Source: Amphiplicatus metriothermophilus (GTDB lineage Bacteria > Pseudomonadota > Alphaproteobacteria > Caulobacterales > Parvularculaceae). From it: 64,000 nt of DNA. Both the position numbers and the translations under genes were made by a program. The notes beneath the pieces are model-generated. The model was given only the letters and a program-made list of their open reading frames with translations, was not told where the DNA came from and searched no databases. The stretch is taken from assembly GCF_900199215.1 (NCBI RefSeq), contig NZ_FZQA01000006.1, positions 1 through 64,000 on the forward strand. The letters run 5' to 3'. The stretch's first letter is position 1; every line of letters starts with the position of its first letter. Positions 1-7,716 of the stretch are shown one piece after another.

Positions 1-91
1 CCTGCGCTGTGTGGAGGCTACAGCCGGATCGGCCTTCCCTCGGAGCCAATCCCATGGTTACATAAAGAATGGCTGCGCCATCGGGGTTTCG

Positions 92-337
92 TCAAAGCTC
101 GTCGATCAGGTCTGCCGCCTCGGATTCGCTGACGCCGACCAGTCGGGCGATGTCAGAAGCCTCCAGGGCGCGACCATTCACGACTACGAAGCCGTAGGGA
201 TCGCCTTTCGATGCGACGCAAAGCAGCCGCATCCACAGCCCCTGTGCTGCGAGAGAGCACAGGCGGAGCGCCGGGTCGTTCTCCCAGTCGCTCCAGAAAA
301 ACTTACTGTAGACCCTGCCGGTCAACGCAAGGCTCAC
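92..337 (-). CDS. Phage/island-type hypothetical protein, apparently C-terminally truncated
   Basis: An 81-residue protein read from a GTG start whose GTGA overlaps the stop of the preceding small ORF. The core (FFWSDWENDPALRLCSLAAQ, then GLWMRLL, YGFVVVNG and a short helix ending DLIDEL) resembles a domain I know from alphaproteobacterial prophage and island proteins that begin with a 'W..D.AL..CSLAARGLW' block. From memory those proteins run on for tens of residues after this point; here a stop comes directly after DLIDEL and the in-frame continuation does not look related, so it is probably truncated. A longer start at 427 is open but the upstream residues look like random arginine-rich sequence. 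The exact function is unknown; related proteins lie near phage replication genes. Confidence 0.6.
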   Translation of the reverse strand: MSLALTGRVYSKFFWSDWENDPALRLCSLAAQGLWMRLLCVASKGDPYGFVVVNGRALEASDIARLVGVSESEAADLIDEL

Positions 338-486
338 GACTTCCGCGCGAGGCCGCGCCGCTCGACAACCCTCACGCGGCAGCGGATGGCGGCGTGGGCG
401 AGTTGCGGCCACGCGCCGCCGCCGCATCGCGCGTCCGCGCCGGCTTCCCGCAGCCGCGAGGCGCGAAACTTTTCGATGAAGGTCAT
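334..486 (-). CDS. Small ORF (50 aa) coupled between the AlpA-like gene and the next ORF
   Basis: An ATG-to-TGA frame of 50 codons whose ATGA overlaps the stop of the upstream AlpA-like gene and whose last four bases, GTGA, form the start of the downstream gene. This two-sided 4-nt overlap is the main evidence that it is translated. The product starts MTFIEKFRASRLREAG and is basic, with three cysteines; no domain is recognisable. It may be a real small island protein or a chance frame that serves translational coupling. Confidence 0.45.
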   Translation of the reverse strand: MTFIEKFRASRLREAGADARCGGGAWPQLAHAAIRCRVRVVERRGLARKS

Positions 487-674
487 CGCGCGCCCTCCTC
501 GCCCTGACGCAAAAAGCGCGCGACCGACGCGCCGGTGATTCGGCTGCAGCGACCGATTTTCCGCAGCTCGAGGCGCTCCTCGCGCGCGAGCCGGTAGAGC
601 GTCGGCCGGCTCACCTGCAGCATTTCGACGACCTCGCCGAGCCGAAGAAGCCTGTTTTCGAGTGGCTCCGTCAT
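483..674 (-). CDS. AlpA/excisionase-type helix-turn-helix DNA-binding protein
   Basis: A 63-residue protein. The block RLGEVVEMLQVSRPTLYRLA followed by R-K-I-G-R and V-A-R-F-L is the winged helix-turn-helix pattern of the MerR/AlpA 'helix_turn_helix DNA binding' family (excisionases). The ATG at 674 was chosen over the longer frame because TAAGGAGG lies just upstream with good spacing. Such proteins bind near attachment sites and steer excision or activate the integrase; here it lies on the same strand as, and downstream of, a P4-type integrase. It heads a three-gene overlapping set running left. Function is inferred from family and context. Confidence 0.8.
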   Translation of the reverse strand: MTEPLENRLLRLGEVVEMLQVSRPTLYRLAREERLELRKIGRCSRITGASVARFLRQGEEGAR

Positions 675-877
675 AAAGTCCTCCTTACCCTGACGAATCT
701 CAGCCCGCGGGAAAAACCCGCACGGACGACCCTCGCCGCGCCCCGAGACCCGCGCAACGCACCGACTTGCAGACGGCGACTCGGCGAGGGCGCGGAGCAT
801 CCTGGGCGGTTTGCGAAAGCCCTCAACGCACCAAACGCGTTAACCTTTTGACGGCCCCGCCCCAGGGGAGCCGGATG

Positions 878-910
878 AAAAAAAATCCGCGAGCCGACCC
901 TCGCGGTTTT
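878..910. terminator. Bidirectional rho-independent terminator
   Basis: A perfect 7-bp stem CCGCGAG/CTCGCGG (887-893 with 900-906) around a 6-nt loop. An A tract of eight (878-885) on the left gives a strong U tract for leftward transcripts, and TTTT (907-910) on the right gives a weaker one for rightward transcripts. It could end the integrase transcript, isolating it from the AlpA gene set. Confidence 0.7.
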
Positions 911-1397
911 CAGGAAAAATCGCGCGAGGAGGGCAGGAACGCCTTCGATGCTTCGAATTTTCCCCCCGGCCGCTCGAATCAGGGGCCGCGCTCCCGCCGG
1001 CGCGCGCCTGGCGACATCGATGATGACATCGCGCGGCCCGGATCGCGCAAAAGCCGCGCAAATCAAGGCGTCCAGGGCCGTTTAAGGCTCCCGTCACAGG
1101 AGGCGCGCGCCGTCCCGCCGCCGCGCGAAAGACCGATTCGAGCCGCCCGCAGGCCCGCGCGCCTGGCGGATTCCCGCACCGGGCGCGCTTCAAACCCCGG
1201 TTGCGTATGCGCAGAAGCGCAATCTTAACGTGCCGCCAGCGGTCATGCCGCATCGTCGGCTGCCGGCTGCGAGCCTGGCGGAAGGGGCGGGCGGGCGTGT
1301 GCGGCGGCGCGCCGATTCGCCTACCGCGCGCACCTTCTCGTCCTCTTTTTTTTCTTTTCCGAGACCCTCGTGAGCGCTTGCGCGGCCCTTGCGGCGC
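911..1397. other. Gene-free spacer inside the integrative element
   Basis: About 490 bases between the terminator and the integrase stop. Open frames on both strands translate to arginine/proline-rich sequence without recognisable domains, as expected for very GC-rich non-coding DNA. There is a T-rich run near 1345-1358. I see no supported gene or RNA here; 675-877 on the other side of the terminator is likewise empty apart from the AlpA ribosome-binding site. Confidence 0.5.
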
Positions 1398-2645
1398 TTA
1401 TGCAGCCCCTGCCTTGCGCGAGAGCGGGACCACCGTTTCGGGCCGGCCGGCGGCCAGGCGGTCGAGTTCCTCCGCCCACCACGCCATGAGCCTGACGCGC
1501 TCGTCCCAGCGCGCGCCGCGGTCGTAAATCCCCCGCACCCCGGGGGCGACGTGGGCGAGCTGGCGCTCGATGGCGTCGGCGCTCCACAGGCCCGACTCGT
1601 TCGCGAGCGAGGAGAACGCGGATCGGAACCCGTGCGGCGTGACCTCGGCCCTGCCGTATCCCATGCGGCACAGGGCGTAGCCCATCGCCGCCTCGCTCAT
1701 CGGCCCCTTCGCCGGGCGGCGCGCATTCGGGAACAGATAGCGCCCGCCGCCCGTGAGCGGCCTCAATTCTTCGAGGATCGCCAGCGCCTGAGGCGAGAGC
1801 GGGACGCGATGCGGCCGGCGCATCTTCATCTTCTTGGCCGGTATCGTCCAGGTCGCGCCGGCAAGATCGAATTCGCGCCACTCGGCGCGCCGGACCTCGC
1901 CGGGGCGGGCGGCCGTGAGCATCAGCAGCTTGAGGGCGAGGCGGGTTTCCGGCCTGCCGGGATAGGCGTCGATGGTCCGCCAGAGCGCGCCGACTTCCGC
2001 CGGCTCGACGATGGCGGCCCGCGGCCTGGCCGGCGCGGCCGTCAGCACCAGCTTCGGGTCCAGATCGGCGACCGGGTTCCGGCGCGCCCGGTGCAACGCA
2101 ACCGCCAGCTTGAAGACCTGCCCGACGAACTCCCGCAGGCGGCGCGCCGTCTCATGCTTGCCCCGCCGGTCCAGGGGCGTCAGCAGGGCCAGCACGTCAT
2201 ACGGCTCGATGTCGTCGAGGGGCCGGCCCGCTATGGGCGCGGCGAGCGCGCGCATCCAGCGCATCCGGTCCATCGTCGCCTTGGCCGCGCCCTCGCGCGC
2301 GCGCTTCGCGATCAGCTCGTCGGCCAGCCGCCCAAAGGTGTTGTTGGCCCGCAGCGCGGCTTCGCGCGCCCGCCGGCGATATTCGACCGCAGGATCGAGG
2401 CCGTCGCGCGCCAGCATCGTCATCGCCTCGCGACGCTTCTCGCGCGCGCCGGCGAGATCGAGCGCCGGATAGAGGCCCAGCGCCAGCCGGCGCTGCCGCC
2501 CGCCATAGCGATAGACCAGCCGCCACGACTTCGCGCCGCCCGGCGTGACCGCCAGATACAGCCCGCCGCCGTCCGCCAGGTGATACAGCTTCGCCCGCGG
2601 CTTGGCCGCCCGAATCGCCGCGTCCGTCAACTTCTCGATCGCCAT
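1398..2645 (-). CDS. int: Tyrosine recombinase, P4-type integrase
   Basis: A 415-residue site-specific recombinase. The N-terminal DUF4102-type arm-binding domain (LTDAAIRAAKPRAKLYHLAD then GGGLYLAVTP) is diagnostic of P4-family integrases. The catalytic domain shows Arg in ARPGEVR, Lys in KKMKMRR, the HxxR box TPHGFR, the second His in QLAHV and the nucleophile Tyr in GIYDR, so the active site looks intact. Start at 2645 was chosen because the upstream extension is not conserved-looking and the family normally begins here; GGAG lies upstream. It starts about 215 bp from the 3' end of tRNA-Asn, the usual arrangement for integration into a tRNA gene. The element extends left beyond the window. 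Confidence 0.93.
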   Translation of the reverse strand: MAIEKLTDAAIRAAKPRAKLYHLADGGGLYLAVTPGGAKSWRLVYRYGGRQRRLALGLYPALDLAGAREKRREAMTMLARDGLDPAVEYRRRAREAALRANNTFGRLADELIAKRAREGAAKATMDRMRWMRALAAPIAGRPLDDIEPYDVLALLTPLDRRGKHETARRLREFVGQVFKLAVALHRARRNPVADLDPKLVLTAAPARPRAAIVEPAEVGALWRTIDAYPGRPETRLALKLLMLTAARPGEVRRAEWREFDLAGATWTIPAKKMKMRRPHRVPLSPQALAILEELRPLTGGGRYLFPNARRPAKGPMSEAAMGYALCRMGYGRAEVTPHGFRSAFSSLANESGLWSADAIERQLAHVAPGVRGIYDRGARWDERVRLMAWWAEELDRLAAGRPETVVPLSRKAGAA

Positions 2646-2860
2646 GAAATCATCTCCCATCCCGTCGACGGGCGAGCGGAACAAAACGGCGACATGCGCG
2701 GCGTCGGGATGCGTACATCCGGCCCGGATATCATCGCCGATGTCACACTTTTCGTCCGCTGCCCAGTGACGGCCATTTTCGACGATTGACAAAAAAGCGC
2801 GACGCACCAAAGGGTTGCCTTACGGCGGGATACGTCGGTTGACCGTCAGAGATGATTAAA

Positions 2861-2935
2861 TGGCTCCCCGGGCCGGATTCGAACCAGCGACCAATCGGTT
2901 AACAGCCGATTGCTCTACCACTGAGCTACCGGGGA
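2861..2935 (-). tRNA. tRNA-Asn (GTT), probable integration site
   Basis: A 75-nt tRNA including genome-encoded CCA (2861-2863). The acceptor stem TCCCCGG/CCGGGGA pairs fully, the D-arm GTAGCTCAG and T-loop GTTCGAATC are standard, and the anticodon loop CTGTTAAC reads GTT. Its 3' end faces the integrase, so the T-arm/acceptor 3' half is the likely att core. Confidence 0.96.
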
Positions 2936-3085
2936 ACAGTTCTGAGAGGGCGCGGATATAGCAGACGCCCCGGCGCGAATCCACACTTTCCGTGGCGGAT
3001 TTTTTCCCGGTCGTCCGGCGCGAAAGGCGCAACGGGCGGGGCGACGGCGGCGATGGCGAGGACGCTTCGGAAGCGACGGATCCTG

Positions 3086-3124
3086 AAAAGAAAGGCGGCC
3101 GCGTCTTGGGGGAAACGCGGCCGC
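3086..3124 (-). terminator. Rho-independent terminator of the RND efflux operon
   Basis: A perfect 9-bp GC stem (GCGGCCGCG at 3095-3103 with CGCGGCCGC at 3116-3124), a 12-nt loop, and in the leftward direction a U-rich tail from the AAAAGAAA at 3086-3093. It lies about 165 bp after the stop of the leftward RND pump gene and before tRNA-Asn. Confidence 0.8.
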
Positions 3125-3289
3125 TTACTTCACTGTCGTGGGGTATGGTGGGGTATCTTCTCGGGAGAAGACGATTCGAAGCATCAACCTAAAGTGTTAA
3201 CAACAGATTAACGCAAGGCCCCCTTTCAGGCGATTTTATCGGCCGTTTTTCGCCGCTTGCGGGCAAGGCCGGCCGGAAGACGCGCGCGC

Positions 3290-6200
3290 TCATTCGGCCG
3301 GGCGCAGGGCCTCCGGCGGGCGGCGATGGCGGGCGGCTTCGGCTTCTCCGAAATCGCTGTGCTGCGAGGCGCCTTCGCCGAAGGGGGGCTGTTTTTCGCC
3401 GGTCCAAGCCCAGCGATAGAAGCGCGCGATGTCGGCGCCCACCGCATACATGGCCGGCACGAAGATCAGCGTGACGAAGGTGGCGAAGAACACCCCGAAG
3501 GCGAGGGCGACGACGGTGGGCTTGAGGAACTGCGCGTCCGTGGAGCGCTCGAACATGATCGGCAACAGGCCGATGAAGGTCGTCGCCGAGGTCAGGATGA
3601 TCGGCCGGAAGCGGCCGACGCCCGCCCTCACCAGCGCGGCGAAGGCGCCTTCTCCTTGCGCGCGCAGCCGGTTCACATAGTCGATCAGCACGAGGTTGTC
3701 GTTGACGACGACGCCCGCCGCCGCGCCCACCCCGAAGAAGGAGAACAGCGCGAAGTCGAGCCCGAACAGGAAATGGCCGAAGGCGGCGCCCATGAAGCCG
3801 AAGGGAATGGCCGTCATGATGAGCACGGGCTGCCAGTAGGACGAAAAAGCGATGGCGAGCAGCATGTACATGGCGAACAGGGCGAGCGCGTAGAGCGCGA
3901 AGAACTCGCCCATGAACTCCGCCTGCGCCTCGGCGTCGCCGCGCTGGGCGAGCGAGGCGTCGGGATGGCGCCGACGCCATTCGGGCATGAACTCGCCGTG
4001 GAACGCCTTCATCAGCGCGGCGCGGTCGACGCCTTCGCGCAGCTCGGCCGACACCATAGCCGAACGCTTGCGGTCGCGCCGGTCGATGCGCTTGTAGCTC
4101 GGCGCGAACTTGGCGTCGGCCACCGCGGCGAGCGGCACCTCGCGTCCGTCGGCGGTGCGGATGCGCATCTCCTCGATGGTGGCGAGCGAGGAGCGGGCCT
4201 CGCGCGGATAGCGCACCATCACGCGCACGTCCTGACCGTCGCGGGGCAGGCGCTGGACCTCCTCGCCGTAGAACGCCTGGCGCACCTGGCGGGCGACCTC
4301 GCCCAAGGTGAGGCCGAAGCGCTCCGCGCCGGGCTTCATTTCGATCTGAATTTCGGGCGTCGCCGACTGGAGATTGTTGCGCACGTCATATGCGCCCGGC
4401 AGCGTGCGCAGATAGTTCTGCACGTCCATCGTGGCAAGCCGCAGGGTTTCCAGATCCTCCGCCTCGATCCCGAAGGATATATCCGCGCCGCCATTGTTGA
4501 TGGTATAGGTGGTGTTGATTTCCTCCGCATCCGGAATGGGGCCGAGAATCTCGCGGAAGGCCTCTGCGATCTGCTCGGTCGATTCGTCGCGGTAGCGCGC
4601 TTCCGTGACCGTCACATAGGAGACGACCTGGCCTTCGTCGGCGCGGATATAGACGGCCTTGACGTAATCCTCGCCCGCCTTGTCCTTGCCGTAGCGCTCT
4701 TTCAGCCCGTCGGCGGCGTCTTCGACGGCGTCGAAAATCTGCAGGCTGCGCGAGAAAGGCGCGCCCTCGGGCAGGCGCACGGTGAGGGAGATGAAAGTTC
4801 CCTCGACCTCGGGCATGAACTTGAAGTTGATCCAGCCCTGGGCGAGCAGCGCCACGGCGAAGGAGAAGAACACGACGAAGCCCGCGACCGTGTAATAGCG
4901 CAGCCGCAGGGCGGTCTTGATGATCGGCCGGTAGAACCGGTCGGCCACCTCCATCAGCCCTTCGGCGAAGAAGCTCTGCAGCCGGTAGAACAGCCCGTTT
5001 CTGTTCTGCGGCTTCATGTGCGACAGATGCGCCGGCAGGATGAAGAACGCCTCGACGAGAGAGAACGTCAGGGCGAAGACGATCGTCAGCGTGATGTGCT
5101 TGGTGAACTGCGCCGTGCCGCCGGAAATGAACAGCCACGGCATGAAGGCGATCATGGTCGTCAGCACCGCGAACAGCACGGGCTTGGCGACGAGCTGCGC
5201 GCCCAGAATCGCCGCCTCGACGCCCTTCTGGCCTTCCTCCACCTGATTGTGAATGCTCTCCCCGACGATGATCGCGTCGTCCACCACGACGCCGATCACG
5301 AGCAGGAAGGCGAACAGCGAGAGCATGTTCAGCGACACGCCCGCCGCCGGCATGAAGATGAAGGCGCCTGCGAAGGAAACCGCGATGCCGATCGACACCC
5401 AGAATGCGACGGACGGGCGCAGGAACAGCAGAAGCACGATCAGGACAAGCGCCAAGCCCACCACGGCGTTCGACGAGACAAGCTGCATCCGCGCGAAATA
5501 AAGATCAGCGGAGTCGAACCAGACATAGAGCTGCGCCGAGCCGGCGAGCTCCTCGTTCTTCTTCTCCACCCATTCGTTCACCGCCTTCGAGAGCTTGACG
5601 ATGTTGAGCGTCTCGGGCGCCTGCACGGCGATAGAGATCGACGGCTGGCCGTTCATCTCGCGGCGCTGCTTGCGGTCTTCGAAGCCGTCGATGACGTTGG
5701 CCACGTCGCGGACGCGGATGATCGAGCCGTCCTGAAGCTGGCGAACGACGATCTGTTCGAAATCCTCCTGCGTGTCGGCGAGATTGCGTGCGGCGACCTG
5801 TATGTTGCCGGTGTCCGTCCTGACCTGGCCGCCCGCGAGATTGAGCGAGGAGCCGCGAATGGCGCGCGCCACGTCGTCAAACGTCAGCCCGTAGCGCCGC
5901 AGCGCCTCTTCGGAGACCTCGATCGAGACCTCCTCGCGCATCTCGCCCCACAGATTGACGAGCGGCGAGCCGTTGGGAAGCGCAGCGACCTCGTCCCTGA
6001 GTTGGCGGGCGAGCCGGTTGAGCTCGCGCTCGCTCAGGTCGCCATACAGCGCCATGAAGATGGCGCCTTCCTGATTGCGAAGCTGCTGGACGACCGGCGG
6101 ATAGGCGTCGGCCGGGAAGGTCGAAATGCCGTCGACGCGGTTCTTGATCTCATTGAGGAAGAGCGTGGTGTCGACGTCGTCCTTGCCTTCGATGGTGACG

Positions 6201-6472
6201 GTGGCCACGCCTTCGCGCGCCGTCGCTTCGACATGCTCGATGCCGTCGACGTCGGAGATCGCCTCCTCGATGCGCAGGATGATCTGCTCTTCGACTTCGC
6301 GCGGGCTTGCGCCCGGCCAGGCGACGCTGATGGTCGCCCAGTTGAAGGAGGCGGAAGGGAAGACTTCGCGCTCGATGCGCAGAAAGGCGAGGGCGCCGGC
6401 CGCGATGCACGCCACCATCAGAAGATTGGCGGCGATGGCGTTGCGCGCCCACCAGGCGATCAGTCCGTTCAT
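3290..6472 (-). CDS. RND-family efflux transporter permease, AcrB/MexB-like
   Basis: A 1060-residue inner-membrane pump subunit, the normal length for hydrophobe/amphiphile RND transporters. It opens with a membrane segment after MNGLIAWWARNAIAANLLM, followed by a periplasmic porter domain (VAWPGASPREVEEQI), then a membrane bundle with the proton-relay acidic pair in VIGVVVDDAIIVGES, a second porter domain and a C-terminal bundle. It would use the proton gradient to drive substrates to the adaptor and outer-membrane channel encoded upstream. Its ATG overlaps the adaptor stop by 4 nt (ATGA). No specific substrate can be read from sequence. A terminator follows at 3086-3124. Confidence 0.95.
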   Translation of the reverse strand: MNGLIAWWARNAIAANLLMVACIAAGALAFLRIEREVFPSASFNWATISVAWPGASPREVEEQIILRIEEAISDVDGIEHVEATAREGVATVTIEGKDDVDTTLFLNEIKNRVDGISTFPADAYPPVVQQLRNQEGAIFMALYGDLSERELNRLARQLRDEVAALPNGSPLVNLWGEMREEVSIEVSEEALRRYGLTFDDVARAIRGSSLNLAGGQVRTDTGNIQVAARNLADTQEDFEQIVVRQLQDGSIIRVRDVANVIDGFEDRKQRREMNGQPSISIAVQAPETLNIVKLSKAVNEWVEKKNEELAGSAQLYVWFDSADLYFARMQLVSSNAVVGLALVLIVLLLFLRPSVAFWVSIGIAVSFAGAFIFMPAAGVSLNMLSLFAFLLVIGVVVDDAIIVGESIHNQVEEGQKGVEAAILGAQLVAKPVLFAVLTTMIAFMPWLFISGGTAQFTKHITLTIVFALTFSLVEAFFILPAHLSHMKPQNRNGLFYRLQSFFAEGLMEVADRFYRPIIKTALRLRYYTVAGFVVFFSFAVALLAQGWINFKFMPEVEGTFISLTVRLPEGAPFSRSLQIFDAVEDAADGLKERYGKDKAGEDYVKAVYIRADEGQVVSYVTVTEARYRDESTEQIAEAFREILGPIPDAEEINTTYTINNGGADISFGIEAEDLETLRLATMDVQNYLRTLPGAYDVRNNLQSATPEIQIEMKPGAERFGLTLGEVARQVRQAFYGEEVQRLPRDGQDVRVMVRYPREARSSLATIEEMRIRTADGREVPLAAVADAKFAPSYKRIDRRDRKRSAMVSAELREGVDRAALMKAFHGEFMPEWRRRHPDASLAQRGDAEAQAEFMGEFFALYALALFAMYMLLAIAFSSYWQPVLIMTAIPFGFMGAAFGHFLFGLDFALFSFFGVGAAAGVVVNDNLVLIDYVNRLRAQGEGAFAALVRAGVGRFRPIILTSATTFIGLLPIMFERSTDAQFLKPTVVALAFGVFFATFVTLIFVPAMYAVGADIARFYRWAWTGEKQPPFGEGASQHSDFGEAEAARHRRPPEALRPAE

Positions 6473-7716
6473 AGCCGTCCCCGTCTTGCAGCGTTTTCAG
6501 CGACCGGCGGCAGGGGCTCGCCCTCTTCCTGCTCATCGCCGACCGCATCCGGGTCCATCGGCGCGACCGCGTCGCCTTCCTCCGCGCCGCGCAGCGGCGA
6601 GATCGCCACGCGGTCGCCGGGCTGAAGGCCGTTCGCCACGGTGATCGTGTCGCGCGCTGCGTCGATCACCTTCACGATGCGCTTCTCGAGCCGGTCGTTC
6701 TCGCCGATCAGGTAGATCGTGTCGCGCCCATAGAGCGCCGAGCGCGGCAGCACGATGGCGTCGTCATAGGGACGCCCTTCGATGCGCGCCGTGACGAACA
6801 GACCGGCGGCGAGCGGGGTTCCGTCCTCGGCCGCGCCGGCGCCGTAAGGGTCGTCGACGACGGCGATGGCGCCGATCTGCCGGGTCCCGGGGTCGATCGC
6901 GCCTTCGGTGCGGGCGATGCGCCCTTCCCAGACATGAACGTCGCCCCCGACTTCCGCGGTCAGCTCGACGCGCGGGCCGGGCTCGTTCTCCGACTCGACG
7001 AAACCGATCGGCAGGCCGAGCTTGGCGAGCTCGCTGTCGGTGAGGGGAAGCCTCACTTCGGCGATTTCGGTGGAGAAGATGCGGCCGAGCTGGCTGCCGA
7101 CGGTGACGAACTGGCCTTCGCCGACGAGGCGCTGACGCACCCGGCCCTTGAAAGGCGCCTTGACGGCCGTGCGCGCCAGATTGAGCTCTGCGGCCTGATA
7201 CTCGGCCTGGGCGGCTTCGAAGGCCGCGCGCGCCTGGGCGAGCTGGGGCAGACGCAGGGCGAGCGCGGAGGGGTCGCCTTCGCCGAGTTCCTCGTAATCG
7301 CGCCGGGCGAGAGCGGCCTCGGCCTCCTCGCGGCGGAGGGCCTCTTCGGCCTGCGCAACGCGCGCCTTGGCGCTGGCGAGCGCGTAGCGGTAGTCGGCGT
7401 CCTCGATCTTGAGCAAAAGGTCGCCCTTCTCGAAGGCGCCGCCGTCGAGGAATTTCGGAGAGGTCTCGACGATGCGGCCGGAGACCTGCGCCGTAAGCGT
7501 AATATCCGTACGCGGACGAACCTCGCCCTGCGCGATCACGTCGAGCGTGACCGTGCGCGGCTCGACGATCTCGTAGAACACCGTGGGCGGCGCGATCTCG
7601 GGCTCGACCCGTTCGGGCTTCGGGCGCAGCGAGCCCATCAGGCCGATGAGAAAGAATCCGACGGCGAAGATGCCGAGGGTTCCGAATATGGTGGCCAGTT
7701 TGCGTATCATTGTCAC
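6469..7716 (-). CDS. RND efflux periplasmic adaptor subunit (membrane fusion protein)
   Basis: A 415-residue HlyD/AcrA-type adaptor. A single N-terminal membrane anchor (about residues 8-29, rich in F/G/L) is followed by a barrel-sandwich half (VIAQGEVRPRTDITLTAQVS, GRIVE), an Ala/Glu-rich coiled-coil hairpin (about 110-190), the second lipoyl half (VKAPFKGRV) and beta-barrel segments. There is no lipobox, so it is anchored by the helix. The C-terminus is acidic then basic. It links the RND pump to the outer-membrane factor; starts and stops overlap both neighbours by 4 nt, giving the order channel-adaptor-pump. Confidence 0.95.
   Translation of the reverse strand: MTMIRKLATIFGTLGIFAVGFFLIGLMGSLRPKPERVEPEIAPPTVFYEIVEPRTVTLDVIAQGEVRPRTDITLTAQVSGRIVETSPKFLDGGAFEKGDLLLKIEDADYRYALASAKARVAQAEEALRREEAEAALARRDYEELGEGDPSALALRLPQLAQARAAFEAAQAEYQAAELNLARTAVKAPFKGRVRQRLVGEGQFVTVGSQLGRIFSTEIAEVRLPLTDSELAKLGLPIGFVESENEPGPRVELTAEVGGDVHVWEGRIARTEGAIDPGTRQIGAIAVVDDPYGAGAAEDGTPLAAGLFVTARIEGRPYDDAIVLPRSALYGRDTIYLIGENDRLEKRIVKVIDAARDTITVANGLQPGDRVAISPLRGAEEGDAVAPMDPDAVGDEQEEGEPLPPVAENAARRGRL

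Noticed and set aside
671-1253. Several ORFs of 130-150 codons on both strands between the AlpA gene and the integrase
   Set aside because: They run through a terminator, are Arg/Pro-rich and lack domains or good starts.
2992-3192. A 66-codon rightward ORF
   Set aside because: It spans the RND-operon terminator hairpin and has no ribosome-binding site or recognisable sequence.
3257-6625. A rightward 1122-codon frame
   Set aside because: Antisense shadow of the RND permease; composition is low-complexity His/Arg/Glu-rich with no domain.
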